Source: Candidatus Woesearchaeota archaeon
Lineage (GTDB): Archaea; Nanobdellota; Nanobdellia; Woesearchaeales; SM23-78
Direction: 5' to 3'
Assembly: GCA_019322375.1 (NCBI GenBank)
Contig: JAHWIP010000055.1
Location: forward strand, 1 to 15,836
DNA: 15,836 nucleotides
The position numbers were made by a program, and so were the translations under genes. Shown piece by piece: positions 7,964-14,330 of the stretch. Below the pieces are notes generated by a model. That model searched no databases and was not told where the DNA came from. It saw nothing but the letters and a program-made list of their open reading frames with translations. Numbering within the stretch: position 1 is the stretch's first letter; every line of letters begins with the position of its first letter.

Positions 7964-7995
7964 AAAAAATCCCTCCTGTGTGTTTTAGTCGAGAG

Positions 7996-8004
7996 CTTTA
8001 TAAA
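7996..8004 (-). promoter_or_regulatory. TATA boxes upstream of tbp
   Basis: A TTTATAAA box lies 33-41 nt before the tbp ATG. Two more similar boxes follow within 40 nt (CTTTATAAAGG at 8007-8017 and ATTTATAAA at 8032-8040). Each is nearly palindromic and could act on either strand. A run of TBP-binding sites ahead of the TBP gene could allow autoregulation, but this is inference. Confidence 0.5.
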
Positions 8005-8102
8005 CCCTTTATAAAGGGGAAAAGGCAGGCTATTTATAAATGCTTTTATCTTAAAACATGAATTTAACAATGATTATATTAAAAAACATAAGCCCCTATG
8101 AT

Positions 8103-8119
8103 TTCCTGTGGAAACAGGG
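8103..8119 (+). promoter_or_regulatory. ORB-like initiator-binding motif, right-facing
   Basis: TTCCTGTGGAAACAGGG has the form of archaeal origin recognition boxes: a TTCC-x3-GGAA dyad followed by a G run. The G side faces an AT-rich stretch (8120-8152) and the opposing motif at 8178-8197. It lies in the non-coding spacer between tbp and the aIF2 beta gene, where no gene needs explaining. Confidence 0.6.
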
Positions 8120-8177
8120 TTTTTAAGGCTTGTTAACGCTTAAAAAAGAAAGAACAGCCCTTCCAGCTCTCTAAACA

Positions 8178-8197
8178 CCCCCTTATTTCCACTGGAG
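8178..8197 (-). promoter_or_regulatory. ORB-like initiator-binding motif, left-facing
   Basis: On the minus strand this reads CTCCAGTGGAAATAAGGGGG, a very good likeness of the archaeal ORB consensus as I remember it (CTCCAGTGGAAAC, a short spacer, then a G string). It faces the motif at 8103-8119 across an AT-rich gap of about 58 nt, giving the inverted-pair layout typical of archaeal origins. Confidence 0.65.
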
Positions 8198-8210
8198 AAA
8201 AGCTTATTTT

Positions 8211-8225
8211 AGGGTTTTCCACGGG
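8211..8225 (-). promoter_or_regulatory. Weak third ORB-like motif
   Basis: The minus strand reads CCCGTGGAAAACCCT. It keeps the GTGGAAA core but has no G string. It lies 13 nt beyond the strong left-facing motif and could be an auxiliary site or chance. Confidence 0.3.
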
Positions 8226-8235
8226 CTGTATTACT

Positions 8236-8361
8236 TGGGTTGGTGCCAGGCTCCGGTCCGTTTATAGTTAGGAGTGCTTCGGCTCCCCGGATGGGGCATC
8301 CCCCTCCTTCGCGGTTGATTATGCGCTAGATAATACCTCCGCATAAAAGGGCACCAACCCA
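8236..8361 (+). repeat. Repeated structured element, copy A (possible ncRNA)
   Basis: This 126-nt GC-rich element is bounded by a perfect 12-bp inverted repeat (TGGGTTGGTGCC at 8236-8247, GGCACCAACCCA at 8350-8361). Internal pairings include TCCGG/CCGGA (8252-8256 with 8287-8291) enclosing a GGAGU-GCUUCG-GCUCC hairpin (8271-8286), then GGGG-CAU-CCCC (8293-8303), then a GCGG...CCGC arm enclosing AUUAU/AUAAU. Copy B shares 18 nt exactly (8299-8316) and 17 of 18 nt at 8272-8289. End-stem bases differ between copies but stay paired, which favours a selected structure. A T-rich tract follows it (8364-8379). The TATA box of the aIF2 beta gene lies beyond the 3' end, so this copy is not in that gene's leader. 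Conserved motifs of 5S rRNA, SRP RNA, RNase P RNA and tRNA are absent. Confidence 0.7.
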
Positions 8362-8363
8362 CA

Positions 8364-8379
8364 TTTTGTTTTCTTTTTT
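8364..8379 (+). terminator. T-rich tract following repeated element copy A
   Basis: TTTTGTTTTCTTTTTT starts 2 nt after the terminal stem of copy A. A long stem followed by a T tract is what a terminating plus-strand small RNA would show. Nothing comparable follows copy B. Confidence 0.4.
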
Positions 8380-8403
8380 CAACATAACCACCAGAATGAA
8401 TAA

Positions 8404-8413
8404 TTTTATAAAA
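8404..8413 (+). promoter_or_regulatory. TATA box for the aIF2 beta gene (leaderless)
   Basis: TTTTATAAAA is centred about 30 nt before the ATG at 8439, so initiation would fall at or within a few bases of the start codon. No ribosome site is present. The box is palindromic and might also serve the opposite strand. Confidence 0.6.
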
Positions 8414-8438
8414 CAACATTCTTTTCTGAGAATACACA

Positions 8439-8849
8439 ATGGAAGACTATGCCTCTTTATTAGAACGCGGAAAAAAGGCCCTGCCAAAGACCACGCAGAG
8501 CTCTGAAAGATTTATTATTCCTAAGGTCAGAGGGCATGTTCAAGGCAATAAAACCATTCTTAGTAATTTTATGCAGATTGCCCAGCACCTGCACAGAAAG
8601 CCTGAGCACATGTTAAAGTATGTTTTAAAAGAACTAGCCACTCCTGGCGAGATTAAGAAGCACTTTGTGCTGCTAGGAACCAAGGTGCCTGCCAGCAGAA
8701 TTAATGATAAAATACAGAGGTATGCAGATGCTTTTGTTGTTTGCAGGGAGTGCAGCAAGCCTGATACCAAGATGAGCAAGGAAGGTAATATTTATTTTAT
8801 CAAGTGCCAGGCCTGCGGAGCCAAGTATTCTGTCTATTCAAAGGTTTAA
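8439..8849 (+). CDS. eif2b: Translation initiation factor aIF2 subunit beta
   Basis: This is the beta subunit of the heterotrimeric aIF2, which with GTP carries initiator Met-tRNA to the small ribosomal subunit. At 136 residues it matches the family's usual length. The order is as expected: an N-terminal helix that docks on the gamma subunit (MEDYASLLERGKKALP), an alpha/beta core with RFIIPKV and RGHVQGNKTILSNF (24-44), the conserved LATPGEI (66-72), and a C-terminal zinc ribbon with C102-x2-C105 and C123-x2-C126. The start is ATG at 8439, set by a TATA box at the leaderless distance. The acylphosphatase gene follows 43 nt later on the same strand and may be co-transcribed. Confidence 0.97.
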   Translation: MEDYASLLERGKKALPKTTQSSERFIIPKVRGHVQGNKTILSNFMQIAQHLHRKPEHMLKYVLKELATPGEIKKHFVLLGTKVPASRINDKIQRYADAFVVCRECSKPDTKMSKEGNIYFIKCQACGAKYSVYSKV

Positions 8850-8874
8850 GATAAGGATTCAAGATAAGGACTCA
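8847..8874 (+). repeat. Short tandem duplication after the aIF2 beta gene
   Basis: AAGATAAGGATTC is followed directly by AAGATAAGGACTC, a 13-nt unit present twice with one difference, starting in the stop codon region. It probably reflects a small local duplication. No function is apparent. Confidence 0.5.
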
Positions 8875-8892
8875 AATAAATCATAATAAAAC

Positions 8893-9171
8893 ATGAAAAA
8901 GATGCATTTTTTTGTTTCTGGAGATGTGCAAGGAGTTTTTTACAGGCAGAACACGATTAAAAAAGCAAGAACCCTTGGGCTTAAAGGTTTTGTCAGGAAT
9001 GCCCCAGACGGCAGAGTAGAGATTCTGGCAGAAGGAGAAGAAGGGGCTGTTGATGAGCTGGTTTCTTTCTGCAAAACCAACCCAGGCCATTCGCAGGTTG
9101 AAAAACTTGAAATAAAAGAAGAAAAAGAAGTTGTTTTTTCTGAATTCAAAGACTTTAATATCTGCTATTAA
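8893..9171 (+). CDS. acyP: Acylphosphatase
   Basis: This small cytosolic enzyme hydrolyses carboxyl-phosphate bonds in acyl phosphates such as acetyl or carbamoyl phosphate. The 92 residues form a single ferredoxin-like domain. The phosphate-binding loop VSGDVQGVFYRQ (8-19) holds the catalytic arginine R18, and GFVRNAPDGRVEILAEG (32-48) holds the catalytic asparagine N36. The C-terminal strand is FSEFKDFNICY. The start is ATG at 8893; a second ATG at 8902 (Met4) is possible, since neither has a clear ribosome site. It follows the aIF2 beta gene and converges with the polD large-subunit gene, and the two stop codons share the palindrome TTAA at 9168-9171. Confidence 0.95.
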   Translation: MKKMHFFVSGDVQGVFYRQNTIKKARTLGLKGFVRNAPDGRVEILAEGEEGAVDELVSFCKTNPGHSQVEKLEIKEEKEVVFSEFKDFNICY

Positions 9172-12100
9172 ACAGTTAACCATGAGCCCAATTCCTGCTG
9201 TCGTTCTTTTTCCCTGCCAAAAACACTCTCCACTCTTTGCTTTAATAATTCAAGGGTTTGCTTTACATAAACAGGAACATTATATTTCTCGCCCAGTTTC
9301 ATGCTTAGCTCAAGATACTTTATCACAAAACCTTCAGAAACTGTGAAGATTATTTTTCCTTCGCAAGCAGAGCACCTGCCAGTCAAAGGAGGCCTTCTGA
9401 ACTTCTCATTGCAATTAACACACCTAAACTCTTGTTGTGAAAACTTTCTCAGGTTTCCTTTGGTGTCCTTCATAAAGTGCTTGTCTATCACCAGCCTTGC
9501 AACATCAGCAGTGTCAACAGCCCTTATTTTCTCAGCAAGCTCCATCTGACCTTTTAGTTTTTCCTCCATGCTCGGCAACAGCTTGTATGCTGAACAAAGG
9601 GTTCCCTGGTTAGCGTCATTGGTGTCGTGGGTAAAACCCATTCCCTGGTACTGCTCTGGCAAGCCTAAAACCTGTCTTACTTGTTTAATTTTTACTTCCC
9701 AAGGCATTTTATATTCTTTGCATGCTTGATAGAATTCAAGAGGATACTTCCAGACGACATCCATGTTAAACACCATGTCATCAACCTCTGCAGGATTAAG
9801 AAGATAGGTCAGGACCAGGGGCGCGTCCATGGTGCTCCCTCTGCTCCCTGGCAGATAGTTCTTTGAAAAATTCAAAAAAGCATCCATTAACAAGAGTATG
9901 CACCCTTCATCCCCGTCACAGTCTCGTCTCATGGCTGCATGCACGTAAGGGTGGGCTACAAAGCCTTGTGATTTTGAAAAACCAACCACTCTGCAAAGGA
10001 TGCCTGCAGACGTGTGAGGAGCAAGCCCGATAACCAGCTGGCCAATAAGTTCTTGCTTTGATTTCAGGTTATAGTATGGTTTCAGTCCATAGAATTTCTC
10101 CAGAAGCTCGTCGACAAAACAGGCTGTTCTAAACAATATCTCGTTGGCTGGTTCTTCTGGGGAGACAGGGCTGCAGGGCAGCAAGATATCCTGCGGCTTT
10201 AATTCAAGTACTTGTTCATCTGATTTTAGCTCCTTGCCAGATATGTCCTGGGCATAACCTAGTTCTTTTAAGCGCTCAACACTAACGCTTGCCTCTTTAG
10301 GCTTAAAATGGGTAAGAGGAATCTCTGAGCAATCATACCTTATGGTTCCGTCCTTGTTAACGCATAGTTTGTGCTTTGCTCTAAGAATTCCTTTGACCAG
10401 GTGTTCTGGAACATGCTCTTTATTGCTGGTCCCTCTCACCCCTTTTATCAAGTCTGGAAAAATATTTGTTCCTAACTTATTAAGCACAAGCGGAAAGCTC
10501 TCCTTTATCTTAAAAATCATGGTTTTATAAGGCAGAGGTTCATGAGGGCAGTCTTTTACCAGCCCGCACTCCTTGCAGTAATTCATCTTCTCAGTTGGTC
10601 TGTCACACACTTCGCAAACACTAAACACAGTCTCTTTTTTACACTTTTTACAGTAGTGAGGAGCGAATTGGGAATTGATCTCTCCTTTTTCAAGGGCTGA
10701 TTGAAATGACCTGAATTTTCCTCCTTCTTTTCCAACAGGAAACAATACATGAGGGCTGCCTGTTAATTTTCTCATCTTGGCTTTTTCAGGTCTTCCCATT
10801 CTAGAACCTATGAAATGCCCGCACTTATCCCTTATCTCTACGTCGCTAAGCTTGTTTATGAATTCAAGAGTTGGGATGTTCCGGCCCTTTTTGTTTTTGA
10901 ATTCTTCTTCTAATTTTGTTTTTGCTTTTTCAAAGTCTGCTTTTTCTTTAACTCCCAGGTTTCCTAGAAGCGCCTTTGCACTCTCTTTTTCTACAACAAT
11001 AAATTCATTATTAACAAAATCATGAGGAAGTCCTATTAGTTCCAAATAACGTTTCTCGTCTGCTTTGGGCAGAATTATTTTCTCATCCCCTGGTTTTGTG
11101 TTCAGGTCTGCTTTTTCTGAAAACCAGTTAAGCAAGGAGTTGAGTTCATCAGGAGCAATGGAATTCCAGAAAAAAATGTGCTGCGGGTGAAGAGGCACTT
11201 GTAAACGTTTGCTTAGCTGATGAGCTGCATCAAAAGATATCTTGGTTCTCAAAGGCTTGTTGAATAAAAGAGATAGTTTTTCCTGGCCAATATCAACTAA
11301 TTCACTTATTTTCTCTGGGTCAAACGTGCCAAATAATTCTGTTCCTGCTTTTTCCAGTTCAAGAACCCACTCCTCTGGCACATAACCTGCAGGTATTAAT
11401 GGGTGTGCTCTGTCAAAAAAATCTCCATAGTTAACAAGAACATCCCCTACATAAAGAATTTCCTGAATCTTGCCCTTAAGTTCTTTGGCTTGCTTTTCTG
11501 TTTCAACAAAAACCACTGATCCATCGTGGAGCTTTACAATCGGACCGTCTATAGAATTACATGAGGTAAAAACAGTTGCTTTTCCAGGTCTCTCAAGTTT
11601 GAGCTGGGTGGCAATTGCAATGAACTCATCAAGAACATGCATGGTGGCAGGGTGAATGCTCTGAGCAGAGTAGCCTGATGTTCTTGAGCGCCCGTACCTA
11701 AGCCTAAAAGCCCCGCTTCTTAGAGGATGACCAAGAACAGGCCTGCCTGCTACCAGATCGGCTATGTATGTGAAGTCAGGCTTTACTTTATGTTTAACAT
11801 CGTTTTTCCCGTCTCCTTCTCTGCCATCACTGCATGATTCTCCTGTTTTGCCTGTTTCTTTTTGTTTAATCTCCTCTCTTGCTCTGGCCATTTTTTGTAT
11901 CCTGATAAACTCCTCTAAAAAAGACCATTGATACATGTCCATTTCTTTTCCCCAATCCTGAATTTTTGCCCAGAGCTTAGGTGCTTTTAATGGTAGCCCT
12001 GCACTGAAAACCAGGCAATAACCGCTTCTAATCCTGTTGGTGCTCATCCTTGGAAGGTCTTTCAGCGTAACATTTGATATCTCGTATTTTTCTGAAGGGT

Positions 12101-12785
12101 CTCCTGCTATTTGCACAGGCACGTGTTCTGCAAGGAAATCTGCTTCTTCTTTAGAAGGATAATACTGCAGATTGGTAACATATTCATGATAATCTGTTAG
12201 TTCTGCATGGCATCTCTTAACCTCTTTTTCAGTCGGGTCATACTCTGCATAACCCATTTGCTTTCTTACATAATCCCCTATCATGACACACACAGAAGCT
12301 GCTGTTCCTCCAGCAGCTCTTACAGGCCCTGAGAAGTACATGCAAAAATATTCCCCTTTTCCATCGTTTCTTTGCTTTAGTTCAAGCTTGGTAAAGCCTT
12401 CAAGAGGAGCAGAAACTGCACCAAGAGTCACATATGCAAACCCTGTCCTGACCCCAACTTCCATGGCCTCTCTTTTATCATTAAATTTGCAAAACTTTTC
12501 TTGTGCAACTTCCAGTGCAAGCTTAAAAGCAACCCTCCAGTCAAGCGCCCCGTACTTTTTTTCCAGCTCCACAACTCGTCTGATAGCACCAGCGCCCTGT
12601 ATCTGGGGCGCAACAACACTAATCAATCCGATTACCCTTTCAGCCAGGTTTTTTGCAAGAAAAATTTCTGACTTGGTGCTTGGGTCATAGCCTTTGCTTC
12701 TTGCTTTAGAAGCTATTTTATGAGCTGCAAAGGTTTCTTTTTCTAATTCTGCAAAATATCTCTTCATGTCTTCATTATTTTTCAT
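9168..12785 (-). CDS. polC: DNA polymerase D large (catalytic) subunit DP2
   Basis: This is the catalytic subunit of the archaeal D-family replicative polymerase, whose two-barrel active site resembles that of RNA polymerase. Its 1205 residues are full length and no intein is present. The N-terminal domain (about 1-300) is followed by a charged low-complexity linker (303-333). The central domain has a Cys cluster (C712, C715, C724, C727; C737, C740, C746). The active-site loop is DCDGDE at 955-960 in RRDCDGDEG, with D957 and D959 as the metal ligands; homologs I recall read NxDGDED, so N is replaced by D955 and the last D by G961. A C-terminal zinc finger (C1122, C1125, C1138, C1141) is followed by a PIP-like QQELGSWL (1196-1203) for PCNA binding. 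ATG at 12785 overlaps the DP1 reading frame by 11 nt, implying translational coupling; Met7 is an alternative start. Confidence 0.98.
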   Translation of the reverse strand: MKNNEDMKRYFAELEKETFAAHKIASKARSKGYDPSTKSEIFLAKNLAERVIGLISVVAPQIQGAGAIRRVVELEKKYGALDWRVAFKLALEVAQEKFCKFNDKREAMEVGVRTGFAYVTLGAVSAPLEGFTKLELKQRNDGKGEYFCMYFSGPVRAAGGTAASVCVMIGDYVRKQMGYAEYDPTEKEVKRCHAELTDYHEYVTNLQYYPSKEEADFLAEHVPVQIAGDPSEKYEISNVTLKDLPRMSTNRIRSGYCLVFSAGLPLKAPKLWAKIQDWGKEMDMYQWSFLEEFIRIQKMARAREEIKQKETGKTGESCSDGREGDGKNDVKHKVKPDFTYIADLVAGRPVLGHPLRSGAFRLRYGRSRTSGYSAQSIHPATMHVLDEFIAIATQLKLERPGKATVFTSCNSIDGPIVKLHDGSVVFVETEKQAKELKGKIQEILYVGDVLVNYGDFFDRAHPLIPAGYVPEEWVLELEKAGTELFGTFDPEKISELVDIGQEKLSLLFNKPLRTKISFDAAHQLSKRLQVPLHPQHIFFWNSIAPDELNSLLNWFSEKADLNTKPGDEKIILPKADEKRYLELIGLPHDFVNNEFIVVEKESAKALLGNLGVKEKADFEKAKTKLEEEFKNKKGRNIPTLEFINKLSDVEIRDKCGHFIGSRMGRPEKAKMRKLTGSPHVLFPVGKEGGKFRSFQSALEKGEINSQFAPHYCKKCKKETVFSVCEVCDRPTEKMNYCKECGLVKDCPHEPLPYKTMIFKIKESFPLVLNKLGTNIFPDLIKGVRGTSNKEHVPEHLVKGILRAKHKLCVNKDGTIRYDCSEIPLTHFKPKEASVSVERLKELGYAQDISGKELKSDEQVLELKPQDILLPCSPVSPEEPANEILFRTACFVDELLEKFYGLKPYYNLKSKQELIGQLVIGLAPHTSAGILCRVVGFSKSQGFVAHPYVHAAMRRDCDGDEGCILLLMDAFLNFSKNYLPGSRGSTMDAPLVLTYLLNPAEVDDMVFNMDVVWKYPLEFYQACKEYKMPWEVKIKQVRQVLGLPEQYQGMGFTHDTNDANQGTLCSAYKLLPSMEEKLKGQMELAEKIRAVDTADVARLVIDKHFMKDTKGNLRKFSQQEFRCVNCNEKFRRPPLTGRCSACEGKIIFTVSEGFVIKYLELSMKLGEKYNVPVYVKQTLELLKQRVESVFGREKERQQELGSWLTV

Positions 12786-14295
12786 TTTGAATGATTTTTG
12801 GCGGCTCTTCTGGCCGTGGTTCTTTAGGTTTGCTCTTTAAAAAATTAATAATCTTAACCTCTCTTGTCTTTAGGTTGATGATAGGAAGCTTTGCTGGCTG
12901 AGGCTCAAGCCCTCTTTTCTCCTGGTTTTCTGTGATACCAGTCCATGAAGAACCATTAATCAGGGTTATGTTCTTGTAATTGCTGACACTAATCCGGTGG
13001 ATGTGCCCTGTGATAAAAAAATCAGGAATCTGATTTATTACCAAAGGATCTGCTTCTATATCTGGAACATAAAGATTAGAGGTATGGGTAGGCGCAAGGT
13101 GCCTTTTCTGAAGCAAAAACTTCATTATCAAATCCGGTCTTTTTTGGCCCCCGCTTGTTCTTATACTCTCAACATTGTCTGCATAGTAAATCAAAGAGTA
13201 TCCATGATACAAGAGCAGATCAAAGCCAGGAAAATCATTGGTTGCTCCTATATTAACAAAGGAAGGGTTGCTTAATAAGAGGAGATTAGGTATCTTTTGC
13301 AGGCTGCTGGTGTATTTATGAAAAAGCGGCGGCTGGGGCTCTGATATTCTTCCTGCATCATGATTTCCAGGACAAACAATGATCTGGATGTGTTTTGGAA
13401 TCTTTTTAAGATAATTTGTAAACAAATCATACTGTTCCTGAATATCTTTTATCTCCAGATCCTTTTCTTGCGCAGGATAAACACCAACACCCTCGACCAA
13501 ATCCCCTATTATCACTAAATATCTTATTTTAGAAGCCATCTCTTTCTGCTCTTCACTGCCTTTTTCTTGGTTTATCCATTTGACAAAATCCTCAAACTCT
13601 TTTGTTAAGAAAACATTTGAACCAAAATGAGGGTCGCCTAGAACTGCCAGATATTCTTCTTCAGGGCCTTTTTTTAGTTCTTTGGTTAAAGGAATGTCAG
13701 GCACAAATATTTTGTTTGCAAACAAGGCGTCGCCAAAACACACCCCTTCCACACCAATAGCTTCATCAAGCACAAGTTCCCTTGCCAAGTCATAAGCATC
13801 CTTGTATCTATCACTCACCACCACACTCATCACGCCAGTGGTGTCCTCTAATTTAATCACTATCTTATTAGTTTTGGTAACTGACTTATCAAAGACCAGG
13901 CCAGCAGTAGAAACCCTTTCCTTAGAGCCTTTTCTGCTCTTAACGCGGCTAATGCTTGTGATGTTATGAAGCTCTTTTCTTTGCCTTAAAAAAGAGATTA
14001 GTGCTTCAAATCTTTTGTTAAAATAAACCACAAAGTCAGTAACAGAGATTTTTCCAGGCTGTTTATTATAAGAAAACAGCACGTTTACGTTTGGTGTTTC
14101 TTTTAATGTTTTCCCTTCAGACACGGAAGATTCAGATAATAAGCCTGCTTTTCTTAAAAAGGATTTGTCAATAACAACATCTTTTTCCAGGTGATCATCA
14201 CCTATTTCTGATAATTTTTCTAAAAGAGAAGGATTTTTAATTATTTCAGGGCTTATAAGAATTCCTTTTTCTAAAAAAGATTTTATAATGCTCAT
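12775..14295 (-). CDS. polB: DNA polymerase D small subunit DP1 (3'-5' exonuclease)
   Basis: This is the proofreading and scaffold subunit of PolD. Its 506 residues carry an N-terminal helical region (about 1-110), an OB-fold (about 115-200) and a calcineurin-like phosphoesterase domain with all metal-binding motifs: GDPHFGS (220-226), GDLVEG (264-269), GNHD (310-313), YHGY (363-366) and GHIH (430-433). Keeping every ligand means the exonuclease is probably active, unlike the inactivated eukaryotic B subunits. The C-terminal 16 or so residues are Pro/Glu/Lys-rich and likely disordered. The start is ATG at 14295, in an AT-rich 35-nt gap after orc1. The 3' end overlaps the large-subunit gene. 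The order orc1 - DP1 - DP2 forms a compact replication operon. Confidence 0.98.
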   Translation of the reverse strand: MSIIKSFLEKGILISPEIIKNPSLLEKLSEIGDDHLEKDVVIDKSFLRKAGLLSESSVSEGKTLKETPNVNVLFSYNKQPGKISVTDFVVYFNKRFEALISFLRQRKELHNITSISRVKSRKGSKERVSTAGLVFDKSVTKTNKIVIKLEDTTGVMSVVVSDRYKDAYDLARELVLDEAIGVEGVCFGDALFANKIFVPDIPLTKELKKGPEEEYLAVLGDPHFGSNVFLTKEFEDFVKWINQEKGSEEQKEMASKIRYLVIIGDLVEGVGVYPAQEKDLEIKDIQEQYDLFTNYLKKIPKHIQIIVCPGNHDAGRISEPQPPLFHKYTSSLQKIPNLLLLSNPSFVNIGATNDFPGFDLLLYHGYSLIYYADNVESIRTSGGQKRPDLIMKFLLQKRHLAPTHTSNLYVPDIEADPLVINQIPDFFITGHIHRISVSNYKNITLINGSSWTGITENQEKRGLEPQPAKLPIINLKTREVKIINFLKSKPKEPRPEEPPKIIQNEK

Positions 14296-14330
14296 TTTTT
14301 AAAGTAAAAATTTTTTAAAGCAAAAAAAGG

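Larger units (their letters stand above)
8102..8230. other. Candidate replication origin in the tbp / aIF2 beta spacer
   Basis: This part of the 475-nt gene-free spacer (7964-8438) contains two inward-facing ORB-like motifs and a weaker third flanking an AT-rich core with A/T runs (8120-8152). Genes on both sides are transcribed away from it: tbp, mcm and RPA32 to the left, aIF2 beta and acyP to the right. The remainder of the spacer holds the tbp promoter boxes, a featureless AT-rich stretch (about 8042-8095), and the repeated element plus T tract (8236-8379). Confidence 0.5.

Noticed and set aside
7482..7988. Plus-strand ORF of 168 codons opposite tbp, seemingly hydrophobic
   Set aside because: The Phe/Leu-rich translation is the mirror of the AAA/AAG lysine codons in the TBP tail; the TBP frame has clear family motifs.
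8236..8361. Copy A as 5S rRNA, because it is about 120 nt with paired ends
   Set aside because: The conserved 5S loop sequences (for example CCCAUCCCGAAC) are missing and the internal hairpin order does not match. SRP RNA, RNase P RNA and tRNA signatures are also absent.
8231..8437. Minus-strand ORF of 68 codons across repeated element copy A
   Set aside because: It runs through the inverted-repeat element. The corresponding frame in copy B is broken by a stop, and the predicted peptide resembles no family. The reading frame is a by-product of the GC-rich element.
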